A stretch of DNA of 64,000 bases, from assembly GCA_904066235.2 (NCBI GenBank), contig CAJFCV020000006.1, positions 2,294,001 to 2,358,000 on the forward strand. The letters run 5' to 3'. Within the stretch, counting starts at the first letter, position 1. Every line of letters starts with the position of its first letter. This document shows positions 12,101 to 21,774 of this stretch, one piece after another. The DNA is from Bursaphelenchus xylophilus. Lineage: Eukaryota > Nematoda > Chromadorea > Rhabditida > Aphelenchoididae. The translations under genes and the position numbers were made by a program. Under the pieces are notes generated by a model, which was not told where the DNA came from, searched no databases, and saw only the letters and a program-made list of their open reading frames with translations.

Positions 12101-12171
12101 TTTTCGGCGGGGTTGACCTCACCTCGGAACCGAGCCGTCCCACCATCAAGTGCAATGCTAAGAAACTCTGA
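9121..12171 (+). CDS. Acidic protein of unknown function with C-terminal globular region
   Basis: Not recognised. Exons 9121-9153, 9263-9406, 9496-10156, 10313-10791, 11142-11481, 11606-11841 and 11992-12171 join into a 690-aa frame. Residues about 10-290 are very rich in Glu, Asp, Ser and Lys, low in hydrophobics and probably disordered, with Ser-Asp/Glu runs suited to casein-kinase-2 phosphorylation. From about residue 430 the composition becomes globular (FDNFDKRRVRRVHAYQITDD, then VPISIRFGGFWAKNWLGRIY, then HALFWTRGSFVV), and this part is presumably a folded domain of about 250 residues. A basic KRRVRRV stretch opens it. No signal peptide or membrane segment is seen. The start ATG is the first in the open frame after a likely 5' UTR, but the 33-bp first exon is the least certain part. 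It converges with the TRPC gene. Confidence 0.78.
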
Positions 12172-12257
12172 ATTTGCTTTAATAATATTTGTAACTCTTT
12201 GTTGTCTTTTATATATCAAATGTTTCCTATGAATAGCCGTTGAGTTCTATTTTTTCC

Positions 12258-12263
12258 AATAAA
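12258..12263 (+). promoter_or_regulatory. Poly(A) signal of acidic-protein gene
   Basis: AATAAA 87 bp after the TGA at 12169-12171. The remainder to 12587 is plain AT-rich intergenic DNA between convergent genes. Confidence 0.5.
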
Positions 12264-12587
12264 TTATATTGAAATAGGTCGTGATGGGCTGTAGATGAAA
12301 TTTGGAGGGAAATAGTTGATTTGATGACGGGTTGGCATGTTGGTTGTGTATTTTGTGGTTTTGTGATGTCGTTAGGCAATTTGGGGTAAAGGATAATGTC
12401 AAAAAATACAGTAATCTTTGATGATATTGTAGTAGGTGTTTCATGTGTGAAGATAAGGTATTTTTAAATATTAAACATTCATTTTGGAGTCGGAGAAGTT
12501 AACTATACACAATATTGATCATCATTGATTTTATGTTTGTTAAAAATAAAACTAATTTTTCAAAAAAAATGTCATGGAATAATAGGT

Positions 12588-15500
12588 TTATTTACCAGCA
12601 GCTGGTTTTCGTGGTTGATTAGCAGCCGACTGTTGCTGTGGATTACGAGTAGTCGGCTGTTGAGGTGTATTAGCAGCAACCGGCCGTTGTTGCGGTGGAT
12701 TAGAAGCTGCTGGCTGTTGCTGTGGTGGATTACCAGCAGCTGGCTGTTGTTGTGGCGGATTAGCAGCTGGTTGTTGTTGTTGGGGTGGATTGCCAGTAGC
12801 CGGTTGCTGCTGTGTATTACCAGCGGCTGGCTGTTGTTGTGGTGGCTGTTCTGAAGGTGTGCCTGGGGTTCTCGTAGTTTCCCTTGGTTCTTTTGGTCGT
12901 CCCTGGTGGCTGGACGGGGCTTCTTTCGGATTGTGGAGGACATGGTTCAGGAAGTTGATTTTGTTGGCCGGCATTTGGATGTTAGGCTAAAAATTTAACT
13001 TTATTGCATATACGGGCTTATAGTCGGATTATTTTGCAGCGAGATTACTGTAGCCACCCTAAACTTCATTCAAATGGCAAAAATTTAATTTCAAATGGGA
13101 CTTGGGATACTGTAACACCCCAAAAACCCACCGATTTGTCCATCACCGAGCTGTTGATGAAATGGAATCGTTGTGAAGCCACATAGCGACGGAAAATGAC
13201 CACAAGTAATCGCTGATAAGCCCGGTTATTTTGCTGCTCAACTTCCGCCTCTGCTTCAAGGTCGAGTTGATCGCGGAACATCTAAAATACGACATTTTTC
13301 TTTCATTTTTCAATTCACTTTTGCCCAATAATTACACAGCTCAATGCCCAGGACAATGATATTAAATGGCGGAGGCAGAGTGGTGTGTGTATGCCAGTAC
13401 TCGCTGTAAATGTAGGATCGGGTGTACTTCCATTCGGGCTCTTCGTTTTCCTAAAAGATTTTAGGTTCGTTCAAGTTTTAAAATACGTCGGCAAGGTTTT
13501 ATTTCGAAGTGTGAACTCATATTTTATCAAAAAAGGAGTTTTTAGGGTTGACCCCGATCTTCAGGGACTTCGTGTTGGGACTCAAAAAAAGTTTAGAAAT
13601 AGGAATAAAATGAGTGTAGTCAGAGGGTAAAATACGAGTTTATAATTTACGCAGATAATTTTAAAAAATTTCGCGGCGGGACCAAAAAATTTTTTTTTTC
13701 AAAAAACTTCACAGGGGACTCGGATTTACTTATAAGTAAAATTTTTTACTTATATTTACCAATAACTTACATATAAGTTAAAAAAGGCGGGGCTTATTTA
13801 TTTTTACTTATATTTACGTTTATTTACTTATATTTACAAATAGCGGTACTTATATGTAAAAAACGGCGGAGCTCGTTTATTTTTACTTATATGTACATAT
13901 ATGAGCCTCGAAAAGAAAACTTTTGAGCGTCAAAGACGCTTTTTGGTTTCTGCACGCGTTGGCCGGACTTAGAAAAATTCTAAGTTTTTGGAGCGTCAAA
14001 GAACGTATCTCAACCTTGGATCGAATAAAGTAAGTTGCTTGTAGTCAGTTTTTTTCTTTTACAGGGTAACAGAGTGCTCGGATCAAAAGTTGCGAACGCG
14101 AGAACCTTCCCGAGCATGGAGCATGTTAACGTCAAACTTCACGCAGTTCCCAAAAATCTATGAACAAGCACTATGAGGAAAGAATTTGGATGAACAACTG
14201 TGTGCTCAAACTTGGTAGGTGTTTTTTAACTGTTTTCACATTTCATAAAACCAAAGATTTTTCCAGACATAGTTTTGCTATGTTGTACTAGGTCCAGGTG
14301 AAGCCTCTAGGTTTCAGATTATCGAAAAATTGGTCGTGGAGGGTAGTAAATGGACAATGTACACACGATCCCGGAAAAATGGCACTCGGATGCTTCAGGT
14401 ATGTTGAGAATATTCACCTGGACCTAGTGCAACATGACAAACTTGGTGTCTCGAAATTTCATTGGCAAACTTGGTGAACCTAAAACTAATTTTTTCGGGG
14501 TGCAGAAACAAACAATTGAGAAGGGCTTATAGTAAATATCGTCAAACGCCCTTATCTTCTTTATTTTTGCTATTTTCAGTGAATCCAGACGCAGAAATCG
14601 CCATAGAAGATCCCGAAAATAAGCAATTGATGCCTCATGAGGACAACAACAGATGAGAAACCTATCCGGAGCACACAAGATGCGTTACCGACTTGTATTT
14701 GTCGTTTTTGAGAATCGAAATAAACGTTTATAATATAATCTGCACTGTGCGTAATTCTGGGTTACAAATAAGTAAAGTGTCCTTATTGGTAAATATAAGT
14801 AAAATATCCTTATTTGTAAATATAAGTAAATTCGGAGCGCGCCGAAAATAAAGTTTACATATAAGTAATTTCAGAATTACTTATATGTACGATTATTTAC
14901 TTATATGTACGTTTATTTACTTATATAAACTTCAATTTCATATAAGTAAAAAAGGCGTACATATAAGTAAATCCGAGTTCCCTGTGTTGCTACTTCATCA
15001 ATAAAAAATTATTAAAAAGTATTTGTAAAATACGGGAGAATTTCCTCTATATTAGATAAAAAAATACGAACTTAATGTTTTTTCAAATTTTTTTTGAATC
15101 GATTATAACTTACCATAATGACATGCGCCCTCTCCACCAACAACGAGATCATCAAATTCAGCAACGAAATAACCATGACCATGTAGTACAGCACACTCAG
15201 CATTTCGATTCCGGCCTGCGCCATGGACTTGTTGAAATTGTCGGCCGAAAAATCGTAGGCTGTAAAGTGGTAGTCGGAGGGCGAAAGGTAGCCGTAAAAT
15301 GCCCAAAACAAGTTGCGAAAGGCGTGGGTCAACCTGAAAATGCAACATGCAATTTTTGGGAGAGTCAAAAATATGATTTTCACGGAAAAAACTATCAAAT
15401 TTTGGAGTTTCAAGTTTTCGTGGTGGGACCGAAATTTTAAGATGACTCAAAAAACTAGTCGAGATTTTGGATACTACAGCATTTTTCTTCAACAAAAACA

Positions 15501-18500
15501 ATTTTTTTGGACGTAAAAAAATTCAATTTCAAATTTCCCGCCAAATTACATTTTTTTGGGTCCCACCACGGAAACCTGAAAATCAGAGAAATTTTGATTT
15601 TTCGCACCGAAACTGGGCAAAATCAAATGCAAAAGGGGTAAAAATCTCGTTGAAAACATACAGTGAAAATTTCTCCACATGGTACGGCTGGGCGATCAAA
15701 TTCAGCGCAATGGAAAACGCGACCATCACCAGTCCCATAATGAAAAAATATTCGACGACTTCGCCCATACATCGGCCAGTTGAGATCTGAAATTAATTTA
15801 ACACTTGATTTTGGATGTTTTGATTGGTAAAATACGTATGTTCCGATTGGTAAAATACGTATAGAAATATTGTGTATGACATACAATGGTAGATCCCAAA
15901 TTCCGAAGCAACTGCAGATTGTAAAGCCCGCGAGCGGTCGCCAACAGACAAGCAAACGAGAAGACAATATCGTAGTAGACTTGCAAATGTCCGGGATCGT
16001 TCATCGACTCGTTCGGATTGTAGACTTGACTCTCGCCGAGCAGACAAATGTGCAGTATAAAAACGGTCAACATTACGTGACACATTGCATAATCTATCCT
16101 GAAATTGACTCAAATTAGTTTACGAGGCCACAAGTTGCTGGAGTTTTGAATTTTACGAGGCTATGACATTGTTCTCTGATTTTCAGGGATTTCGTGGTGG
16201 GACTTAAATTTCGGTCATTTGATGAGAAAAGCGATAAATAAAAAAAATATTCGAAAAAAATATTACTTTCAACTTCATAGTAAGTGTATTCACCATGTTG
16301 TCAACACCATATGAATATTTTTGGGTCTTGCCACGAAGACCCTGAAAATCAGGAAAGTCATCATTTTATTCGCCTATTAGGTGGATAAAGCCGCCAACTG
16401 TATTATAATGTTAGAAAAACTTGGAATTTTTACTATGCCTCTAAAATTACCACTGTAATTTCGATGAACAAAATTCTACACTGTGCAATGTAAAACATAA
16501 AAAAAAAGATTTTTTCTTTATTCCACCCACCACTTCCACCACATGTCAAAGAAGAACTCCGCGCCCATAATCCACATCGATGCCGCTTGATCCAAAATGA
16601 AGCCCACAAAATAGCTGTAGATATAAGCGAAGAAGAACGTGTGCGGAGTCAGCCATCCCACTCGCTCCACGTCGGGCTGATCGAAAACCCGACTCAAGAA
16701 AATACAAGTCAATAGGATTAAATAGGCGGCCGTTTGGCTGATAAATCGCGCAACCGGATTCTTGAACGAAGTGAAATATTTTCCACCCGATAACACGTGG
16801 ATGGGTCCAATGATTGGATACAGTACTCCATGGCGGACGATTCGCATAAAGTCACGGCGTCTGTTGAACCCAAAATCGGTCCATTTGCCCATCCATTGAA
16901 GGGACGTTACAGATTGGACGTTAACATGGCTTACGAACTGAAAAATCGCAAATATTGATGATTTTCAGAGATGTTTTTTGAATTTTAAGAGAAAATGACG
17001 TCATACAAAAAAATCCAGACAAATATTATATTTTCAATTAATTTACAGTCTACCTGGTCGATTTGAGTCTCCTACAAGACTTTTCAAGATTTCGTGTCGG
17101 GACCCAAATGGTCCCGCAACGAAAGTTTGAAAATTCAAAAACACGCTCAGAAAGCAACTTCTTTTGTCCGAAAAAGGTCTCTTTAAACCTTAAATAAGTT
17201 ATAGGCAATACTATACAGGGTGTCCCAAAAAAAATGCATGTTTTTTTATGGCTGCATTTTATATACCATACAAAATTTAACAAAACTAACGATGGATATC
17301 AGTAACATAGAGGATTATTGATAACGTGTCAAGCCAGTTTCATAGTGGCTGCCTTTGGTGGCGATATAGGGCTCCAAACGTAACATAAAATTTTGGGCTC
17401 GGGGCCGCAGCTCTTTTCGGGGAAATCGGTCCCGTTCTCGGCGCAACGACAACTCTGCGACTCCAAACTTTTGTGGCGCGTAGTACAGGCGTTGGTCTCC
17501 AATTAAAAAAAAATTTGGTCTGTCGGATTCAGATCCGGCGCGCAGACGGCTATTTTGCAGACGGGATAAAATCGGGAAAATCGGTTCCATTCCGGGCCCT
17601 GAGTTGATTTTGCTTTGTGAGCCGGCGCTGAGTCTAGTTGGAACCCCAAGTTTGCATTGCCAAGGTTCTGCTGAGTCAACAGAAGTACGAGAAAATCGAG
17701 ATTAACGCGGCGCTAGAATTTTGCCTCCTTGATCCGCGAAAACCATAGAATTCTTGCCGCTGGCACAAATTCCGCCTTACAAGGGAATGGACTTTATGTG
17801 TAAATCGATTTTGGCTTGGGACCTAGTCAGATCGAAAGGTGTGTGGTAGTCGATTATTCACTTGGGGGGAAATCTCTGCGCGGGGCTTCAAAGCCGAGAA
17901 AATCGGCTTCAAAGTTTGGACGAAAGTCAAAGGATAAGGATCCCGGAAAAGGAGCGATAAAAAGTGTGAAGCAGTGGCCGAGTGGTCAGTGCGCTCGCTT
18001 TTTGCGCAAAAGGTCGCAAGTTCGAATCTGCTTCCATTCATAAGTTTTTTAGACAAAAACTTCTATTAATTTTTTTCCCCTGAACTCGATTATCGATACA
18101 AGAAGTATATTTTAAACGGAACTTTTCCATTTTCAACGGCTTCGCAGCTTCCCTTTACAGTTTTAGAGCGCAGGGCACACCATCAACCTGATGTATTCAA
18201 AAACAACTTTCCATTATGTTAACTTTTTTATCTATACCCCTTTTTTAAATGTACAGCCGGATTAGCACGAAGAAAGCAAAAGTAAAAACGATAAATGATG
18301 ACTTGGGCTTGGAAAGATTCGAACCTGCAACCTTTTGCGCAAAAAGCGAGCGCACTGACCACTCGGCCACTGCTTCACACTTTTTATCGCTCCTTTTCCG
18401 GGATCCTTATCCTTTGACTTTCGTCCAAACTTTGAAGCCGATTTTCTCGGCTTTGAAGCCCCGCGCAGAGATTTCCCCCCAAGTGAATAACCGACTCCCA

Positions 18501-20807
18501 CACACCTTTCGATCTGACTAGGTCCCAAGCCAAAATCGATTTACACATAAAGTCCATTCCCTTGTTAGGCCATGACGGCCCGGATTTTGACAGTTTTCGA
18601 CGTTAGCCGACGTTCCGAGGGCCTCATCTAAGAAGATCCTATTGTTCTGGTGGCTGTGCATCCGCCAAATAGTGAACCACGAACGAATACGCTCGCGCCT
18701 ATGAGCTGCGGCCCGGCCCTTGACTTTTCGACATTTTTCGCGCCGCACGCACTTGCCGTCTACTTTAAAGATCTGAGCTTTTTACAGCTTATACAGCGTA
18801 AGGCACAGCTCATCATAGACCATTCGGGTGACCGATCGGTCGTTGATGCCGATCTCACAGGCAAATTTTTCTTGAAAATAGCGTTTTGCTGTTGGTGTTC
18901 TCCCGGTTGACAGAACCGCTGCCGGTGCGTTTTCCTTTACGTCCTGGACTCTTACTATCGTTATCAAGCTCCTTGCATCGCGTGATTACTTTTGACACAA
19001 CGTCCTTTCTATACTGGACAAATTTACAACTTGAACGGCTCAAAAATAGTGAGAAAATCGCAGTTCCTTTGTTTGAGATTTTAAAAAACCATGCTACTTA
19101 ATCGATATGAACACAAAACTGAAATGACTAGGGCAGAAAAACACGGAGATTTTAGCAGTACAAAAATCTTTTGGCCTGACCTAAACATTTTCGCGTCAGG
19201 ACCCATGGAAAAAAACATGCATTTTTTTTGGGACACCCTGTATTATAACTCACCGGTTTCATTTGCTTCTCGATCGCCAACAATGCCCGAGGATAATGCT
19301 CATCGCAATAAATGGCTCGCGATCCCCTCTTCTGACTCAAAATCACCTCCATCTCTTCGAAACTCCAGCAGTGCTGGGAGATTGCAACAGTATACGTGTT
19401 GACTCGGTTCAAAAGCTCCGCATACACTTCCTTGTGCTCATTGTTGAAGCCCAATGACAATCTGAGGTCCTCGATCAGATGCATCGCGGAAAGAAGGGGG
19501 TCATCGGTGGCCAGCCAGAGGAATGCCTCGGAGCAGACAACTCGAAACAGGTCGAGTCGTTTCACATCCATTCGGCCGGCTGCATTGTGATGCTTACATT
19601 CAAAACAGGCACCTAAACTAATAAGTCCAGTCAAGAAATGGTCGTATTTTAGTGAATTCACGTATATTTTTTCGACTTGTCTCAATGGCTATCTTGAATA
19701 CTCAAAAATCAAAGAAATCATTCAAAATTTTCGAGTGTCCTGATCCTCAGGGATTTCGTGGCGGGACCCAAAAAAGTGCAAAACTCCCTCAAAATGGTCG
19801 CAGATGAGATCTTTTTATATTGCAACTAAATCGTATTTTACCATTAAATTTCTATCTCACAGGTCCCACCACGAAAACCTGCATTCAGGGAAATCCCACA
19901 AAACCCTTTGAAAATTCCGTCCAAAATCTCACTCACAGTCGTGGCGATGTGGCAATTCGACGTAATGACCTCTCAAGAGCAGACATTCGACCAGTGCAAA
20001 GTTATTGGACAGACAAGCGACCATTAAAGGGGTGAGATGCGGAGGGAAAATTGTCGAATTAATGCATCCTGTGTGTTCGGCACTTGGACAGTTGACGAAT
20101 AACTGCAGAACAAACTCAGTTAGAGGCCTACTGCCGGATAAGATGGCGATTAGAAGCACTTCCTTGAACTTTTCCACTTCTCCGGTACAAAGTTTCTCGG
20201 CCATAATTTGAGGCTTTGAGTCCTAAAAATTAGGGCCTTAAAGTGTGATAACCCGTTGAAAAATCTGTTGATTAACATTAGAAAATTCAAGAAATCTTCT
20301 GGGATACTTTTGGAGGTTTTTTGGGACGCTTGAGGTTTTCGTGGTGGGACCAAATTTTGCTTATCGCGGAATTTTTCGAAAGCGATTACAAATGTCAAAA
20401 ACGCCTCAGACGTCTTATAAGCGTCTTAATAAGCCGCCTGACATTGGTACGATATTCCAGCAAGTTTTCGTTTCGAGACAATAAAAAATTTGAGTTCCAG
20501 CACGAAAACTTTAAATTTCCCAAAGCTCCGGAAAACCGCCCCATGCGACATTGCAAACACTCCGAAGCGTTCATACCTCTTCCTCAGCCGCCATCAGTCC
20601 ACTAATGAACCTCTGCACCTTATCCACGTTGCGCTCTTGAACGGCGTTGCAGAAAACCCGCATCGCCAAGACGACCTCATCGCTCATGTGCCATTGATAA
20701 ATGGCCTCACATCCTTCCGCTTTCACCTCCAACAACGCTTCCGGCTTCACACAAATGTGCCGGATCCCACTCAACACTCTGGCAGCGGCATCACCGGCTC
20801 CGATCAT
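12588..20807 (-). CDS. TRPC-family cation channel
   Basis: Canonical-type TRP channel subunit, a non-selective Ca2+-permeable tetrameric channel of the plasma membrane. Exons on the minus strand are 20577-20807, 19937-20222, 19254-19612, 16531-16937, 15885-16098, 15662-15786, 15114-15333, 13319-13450, 13147-13281 and 12588-12986, an 835-aa frame. The N-terminus has ankyrin-like sequence (HLTPLMVACLSNNFALVECL) and the Cys-rich CACFECKHH that follows it in TRPC proteins. S1-S6 lie in exons 4-7, the pore entry NLFWAFYGYL in exon 7, and the TRP box EPEWKYTR at about residues 619-625, followed by the family TLPPPFN. The pore and S6 are divergent from textbook TRPC, somewhat like a specialised (for example sperm TRP-3/SPE-41) paralogue; that assignment is a guess. 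The C-tail is a low-complexity PPQQQPAA repeat. ATG 20807 may not be the true start. Introns 3 and 7 hold large transposons. Confidence 0.86.
12597..12850 (-). repeat. Coding minisatellite for PPQQQPAAGN repeats (TRPC C-tail)
   Basis: About seven units of roughly 36-39 bp, each coding variants of NPPQQQPAA, all in frame in the last exon of the TRPC gene. Unit length variation keeps multiples of three. Confidence 0.85.
13561..13690. repeat. Two copies of the intronic TTCGTGGTGGGACCC-type motif
   Basis: TTCGTGTTGGGACTCAAAA near 13569 and TTCGCGGCGGGACCAAAAAA near 13670, variants of the short dispersed motif described in the findings. Confidence 0.6.
13710..14986. mobile_element. 1.28-kb element with TTACTTATATGTAC-rich arms
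   Basis: Terminal inverted repeats CACAGGGGACTCGGATTTAC and (right end, reversed) CACAGGGAACTCGGATTTAC, one mismatch, in intron 7 of the TRPC gene. Each subterminal region of about 200 bp is packed with eight or nine copies of (T)TTACTTATATGTAC in both orientations, the pattern expected of transposase-binding subterminal repeats. The middle holds an imperfect hairpin (about 14281-14302 against 14414-14435), exon-like pieces with splice sites, and AATAAA near 14718. No clear target duplication was found; superfamily unknown. Confidence 0.8.
14300..14656 (+). pseudogene. Exon-like fragments inside the 1.28-kb element
   Basis: A stretch after TTTCAG at about 14310-14399 reads IIEKLVVEGSKWTMYTRS and KNGTRMLQ, followed by a GTATGT donor. 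It resembles part of a FLYWCH zinc finger, a domain often carried by nematode transposons. A second segment after TATTTTCAG (14579) ends DPENKQLMPHEDNNR and stop. Phases do not join cleanly in my reading, so this is either a decayed transposon gene or captured exons. Confidence 0.35.
15411..15586. repeat. Two intronic motif copies, opposite orientations
   Basis: CAAGTTTTCGTGGTGGGACC at 15411-15430 and its reverse-complement form TTGGGTCCCACCACGGAAAC at about 15557, in intron 6 of the TRPC gene. Confidence 0.75.
16179..16352. repeat. Two intronic motif copies
   Basis: TTTCGTGGTGGGACTTAAAT at about 16190 and GGGTCTTGCCACGAAGACCC at 16323, in opposite orientations in intron 4 of the TRPC gene. 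Confidence 0.65.
17968..18035 (+). tRNA. tRNA-like module, left arm of palindrome B
   Basis: Perfect 7-bp acceptor GAAGCAG/CTGCTTC, class-II-like A-box TGGCCGAGTGG and B-box AGTTCGAATC. The putative anticodon stem TGCGC/GCGCA closes a 9-nt loop TCGCTTTTT instead of 7 nt, the T-stem is broken, and TTTTT would stop Pol III. It points to the palindrome centre. Confidence 0.6.
18311..18376 (-). tRNA. tRNA-like module, right arm of palindrome B
   Basis: Reverse-complement copy of 17968-18035 with a better B-box (GGTTCGAATC) but a damaged acceptor 3' strand. It also points to the centre. Confidence 0.55.
19746..19890. repeat. Two intronic motif copies in opposite orientation
   Basis: GATTTCGTGGCGGGACCC at about 19751 and GGTCCCACCACGAAAACCTG at 19862, in intron 2 of the TRPC gene. 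A further copy (TTTTCGTGGTGGGACCAAA) lies at about 20336 in intron 1. Confidence 0.75.
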
Positions 20808-21774
20808 TTGAATCGACCGACCGAGAAGTGTTTAAAATAGTGAAATGAAGGGGATAGGGATTTTTGTGAAGGGTTTGTGAGAGATTTTGGAAGATTTTAT
20901 GCAAATTTTGGACGATTAAAAAGTTTCCGATGCCGTACATGCATGTATACACGTTAGGTAAGATAGATTAGAATATTTCATCTGAAGCAATGGTTAGATA
21001 CTTATCTGAACAATTGACAAACGTATTTTACCCCAAGCCATTCCAGCTTTCTCAATTTACCCACCATTTTGTCTTACCCAACACTTTTGATCGTATAAAA
21101 ACGCCGGGGCGGCTCGCGCCCATATAACTTATGGCTTTTTTGCGCTTTCGTAAATTTTTATCTGTTTTATTATCCGAATCGTATCTTTGACGAGGTCTTG
21201 GGGACTTTTGGGGTATTTTGGAGATTTATCGGGGTTTTTATATTGTTTTTGTTTTACTAATTTTAATTTTGATAAAAAATTATGAGAAATTAGCTGAATT
21301 CCGAGTGTAACAGGGATTTTTATTGAATTTTTAGAGATTACTCGAAGAGTAATTTGAATATTGAGGTTTCTAGATGGATTTGAAGCGACTTTTTTTAATT
21401 TTATTTGAGATTACACTTGATTTTAATGTTGCTATCTAGAAATTCTTACAACTTGAAGGATCTTGCTTCGATTTGTCTGTTGTCTCGCTCGGAGCTGGTC
21501 AGTTGCATACACTTTTTATTCCACATCCTCTTACAGTAAATAATTCGGCGGATTTCAGCAACGATCCGAATTTATATTACCTATCAAACTTTTCCAGGTG
21601 CCTACGGAGATTTGTGCCTTTACTTCCGAACAATTCAAGATTGTGGCTTTGTCGGCTACCCACTAATCAGCTGGTACTTCTCCGGCAATATTTCCTAACG
21701 ACCGTTTTTATAACTATATTTTTCCATAAATTGTAAACATTTTGCCTCCCGGCGCTCAGTCAGTTCAAGTTAGC
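20808..21774. promoter_or_regulatory. Divergent intergenic region between TRPC and utx-1
   Basis: The only 5'-to-5' spacer between the two large genes (967 bp), so it should hold both promoters. A GTATAAAAACGC box lies at about 21094, followed by a short GC-rich patch (CGGGGCGGCTCGCGCCC). A TCTCGCTCGG stretch lies at about 21483. Assignment is by position only. Confidence 0.4.

Larger units (their letters stand above)
17780..18564. mobile_element. Palindromic element B (785 bp), TTA duplication, tRNA-like in each arm
   Basis: Long inverted repeat with ends CAAGGGAATGGACTTTATGT and reverse complement, flanked by TTA at 17777-17779 and 18565-18567. Arms of about 265 bp surround a spacer of about 210 bp. 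It is inserted in the mariner-like element. CAAGGGA ends and a 3-bp TNA duplication are shared with elements C, E and the R repeats, consistent with a Harbinger/Tourist-type family. The matching open frames 17823-18056 (-) and 18249-18521 (+) are palindrome artefacts. Confidence 0.88.
17215..19240 (-). mobile_element. Mariner-like transposon, decayed, interrupted by palindrome B
   Basis: Ends CAGGGTGTCCCAAAAAAAAT (left) and its reverse complement (right), flanked by TA on both sides. Removing palindrome B and one TTA leaves about 1.24 kb, a normal mariner length. Minus-strand fragments look like a transposase: helix-turn-helix and linker at 18780-19043 (INDRSVTRMVYDEL), RIRSWFTIWRMHSHQNNRIF at 18600-18720, and a C-terminus ending ATKGSHYETG near 17340, typical of mariner C-termini. 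Frameshifts and stops make it inactive. It fills intron 3 of the TRPC gene, ending 8 bp from the splice donor of exon 3. Confidence 0.82.

Noticed and set aside
12572..12943. Asn/His-rich frame overlapping the TRPC tail
   Set aside because: Shadow of the PPQQQPAA repeat in another frame; the channel's splice phase fixes the Pro/Gln frame.
17823..18528. Pairs of 75-90 aa frames
   Set aside because: Same reason for palindrome B; translation of tRNA-like sequence.
17315..19043. Active mariner transposase gene
   Set aside because: Frames are broken by stops and by palindrome B; described as a decayed element only.
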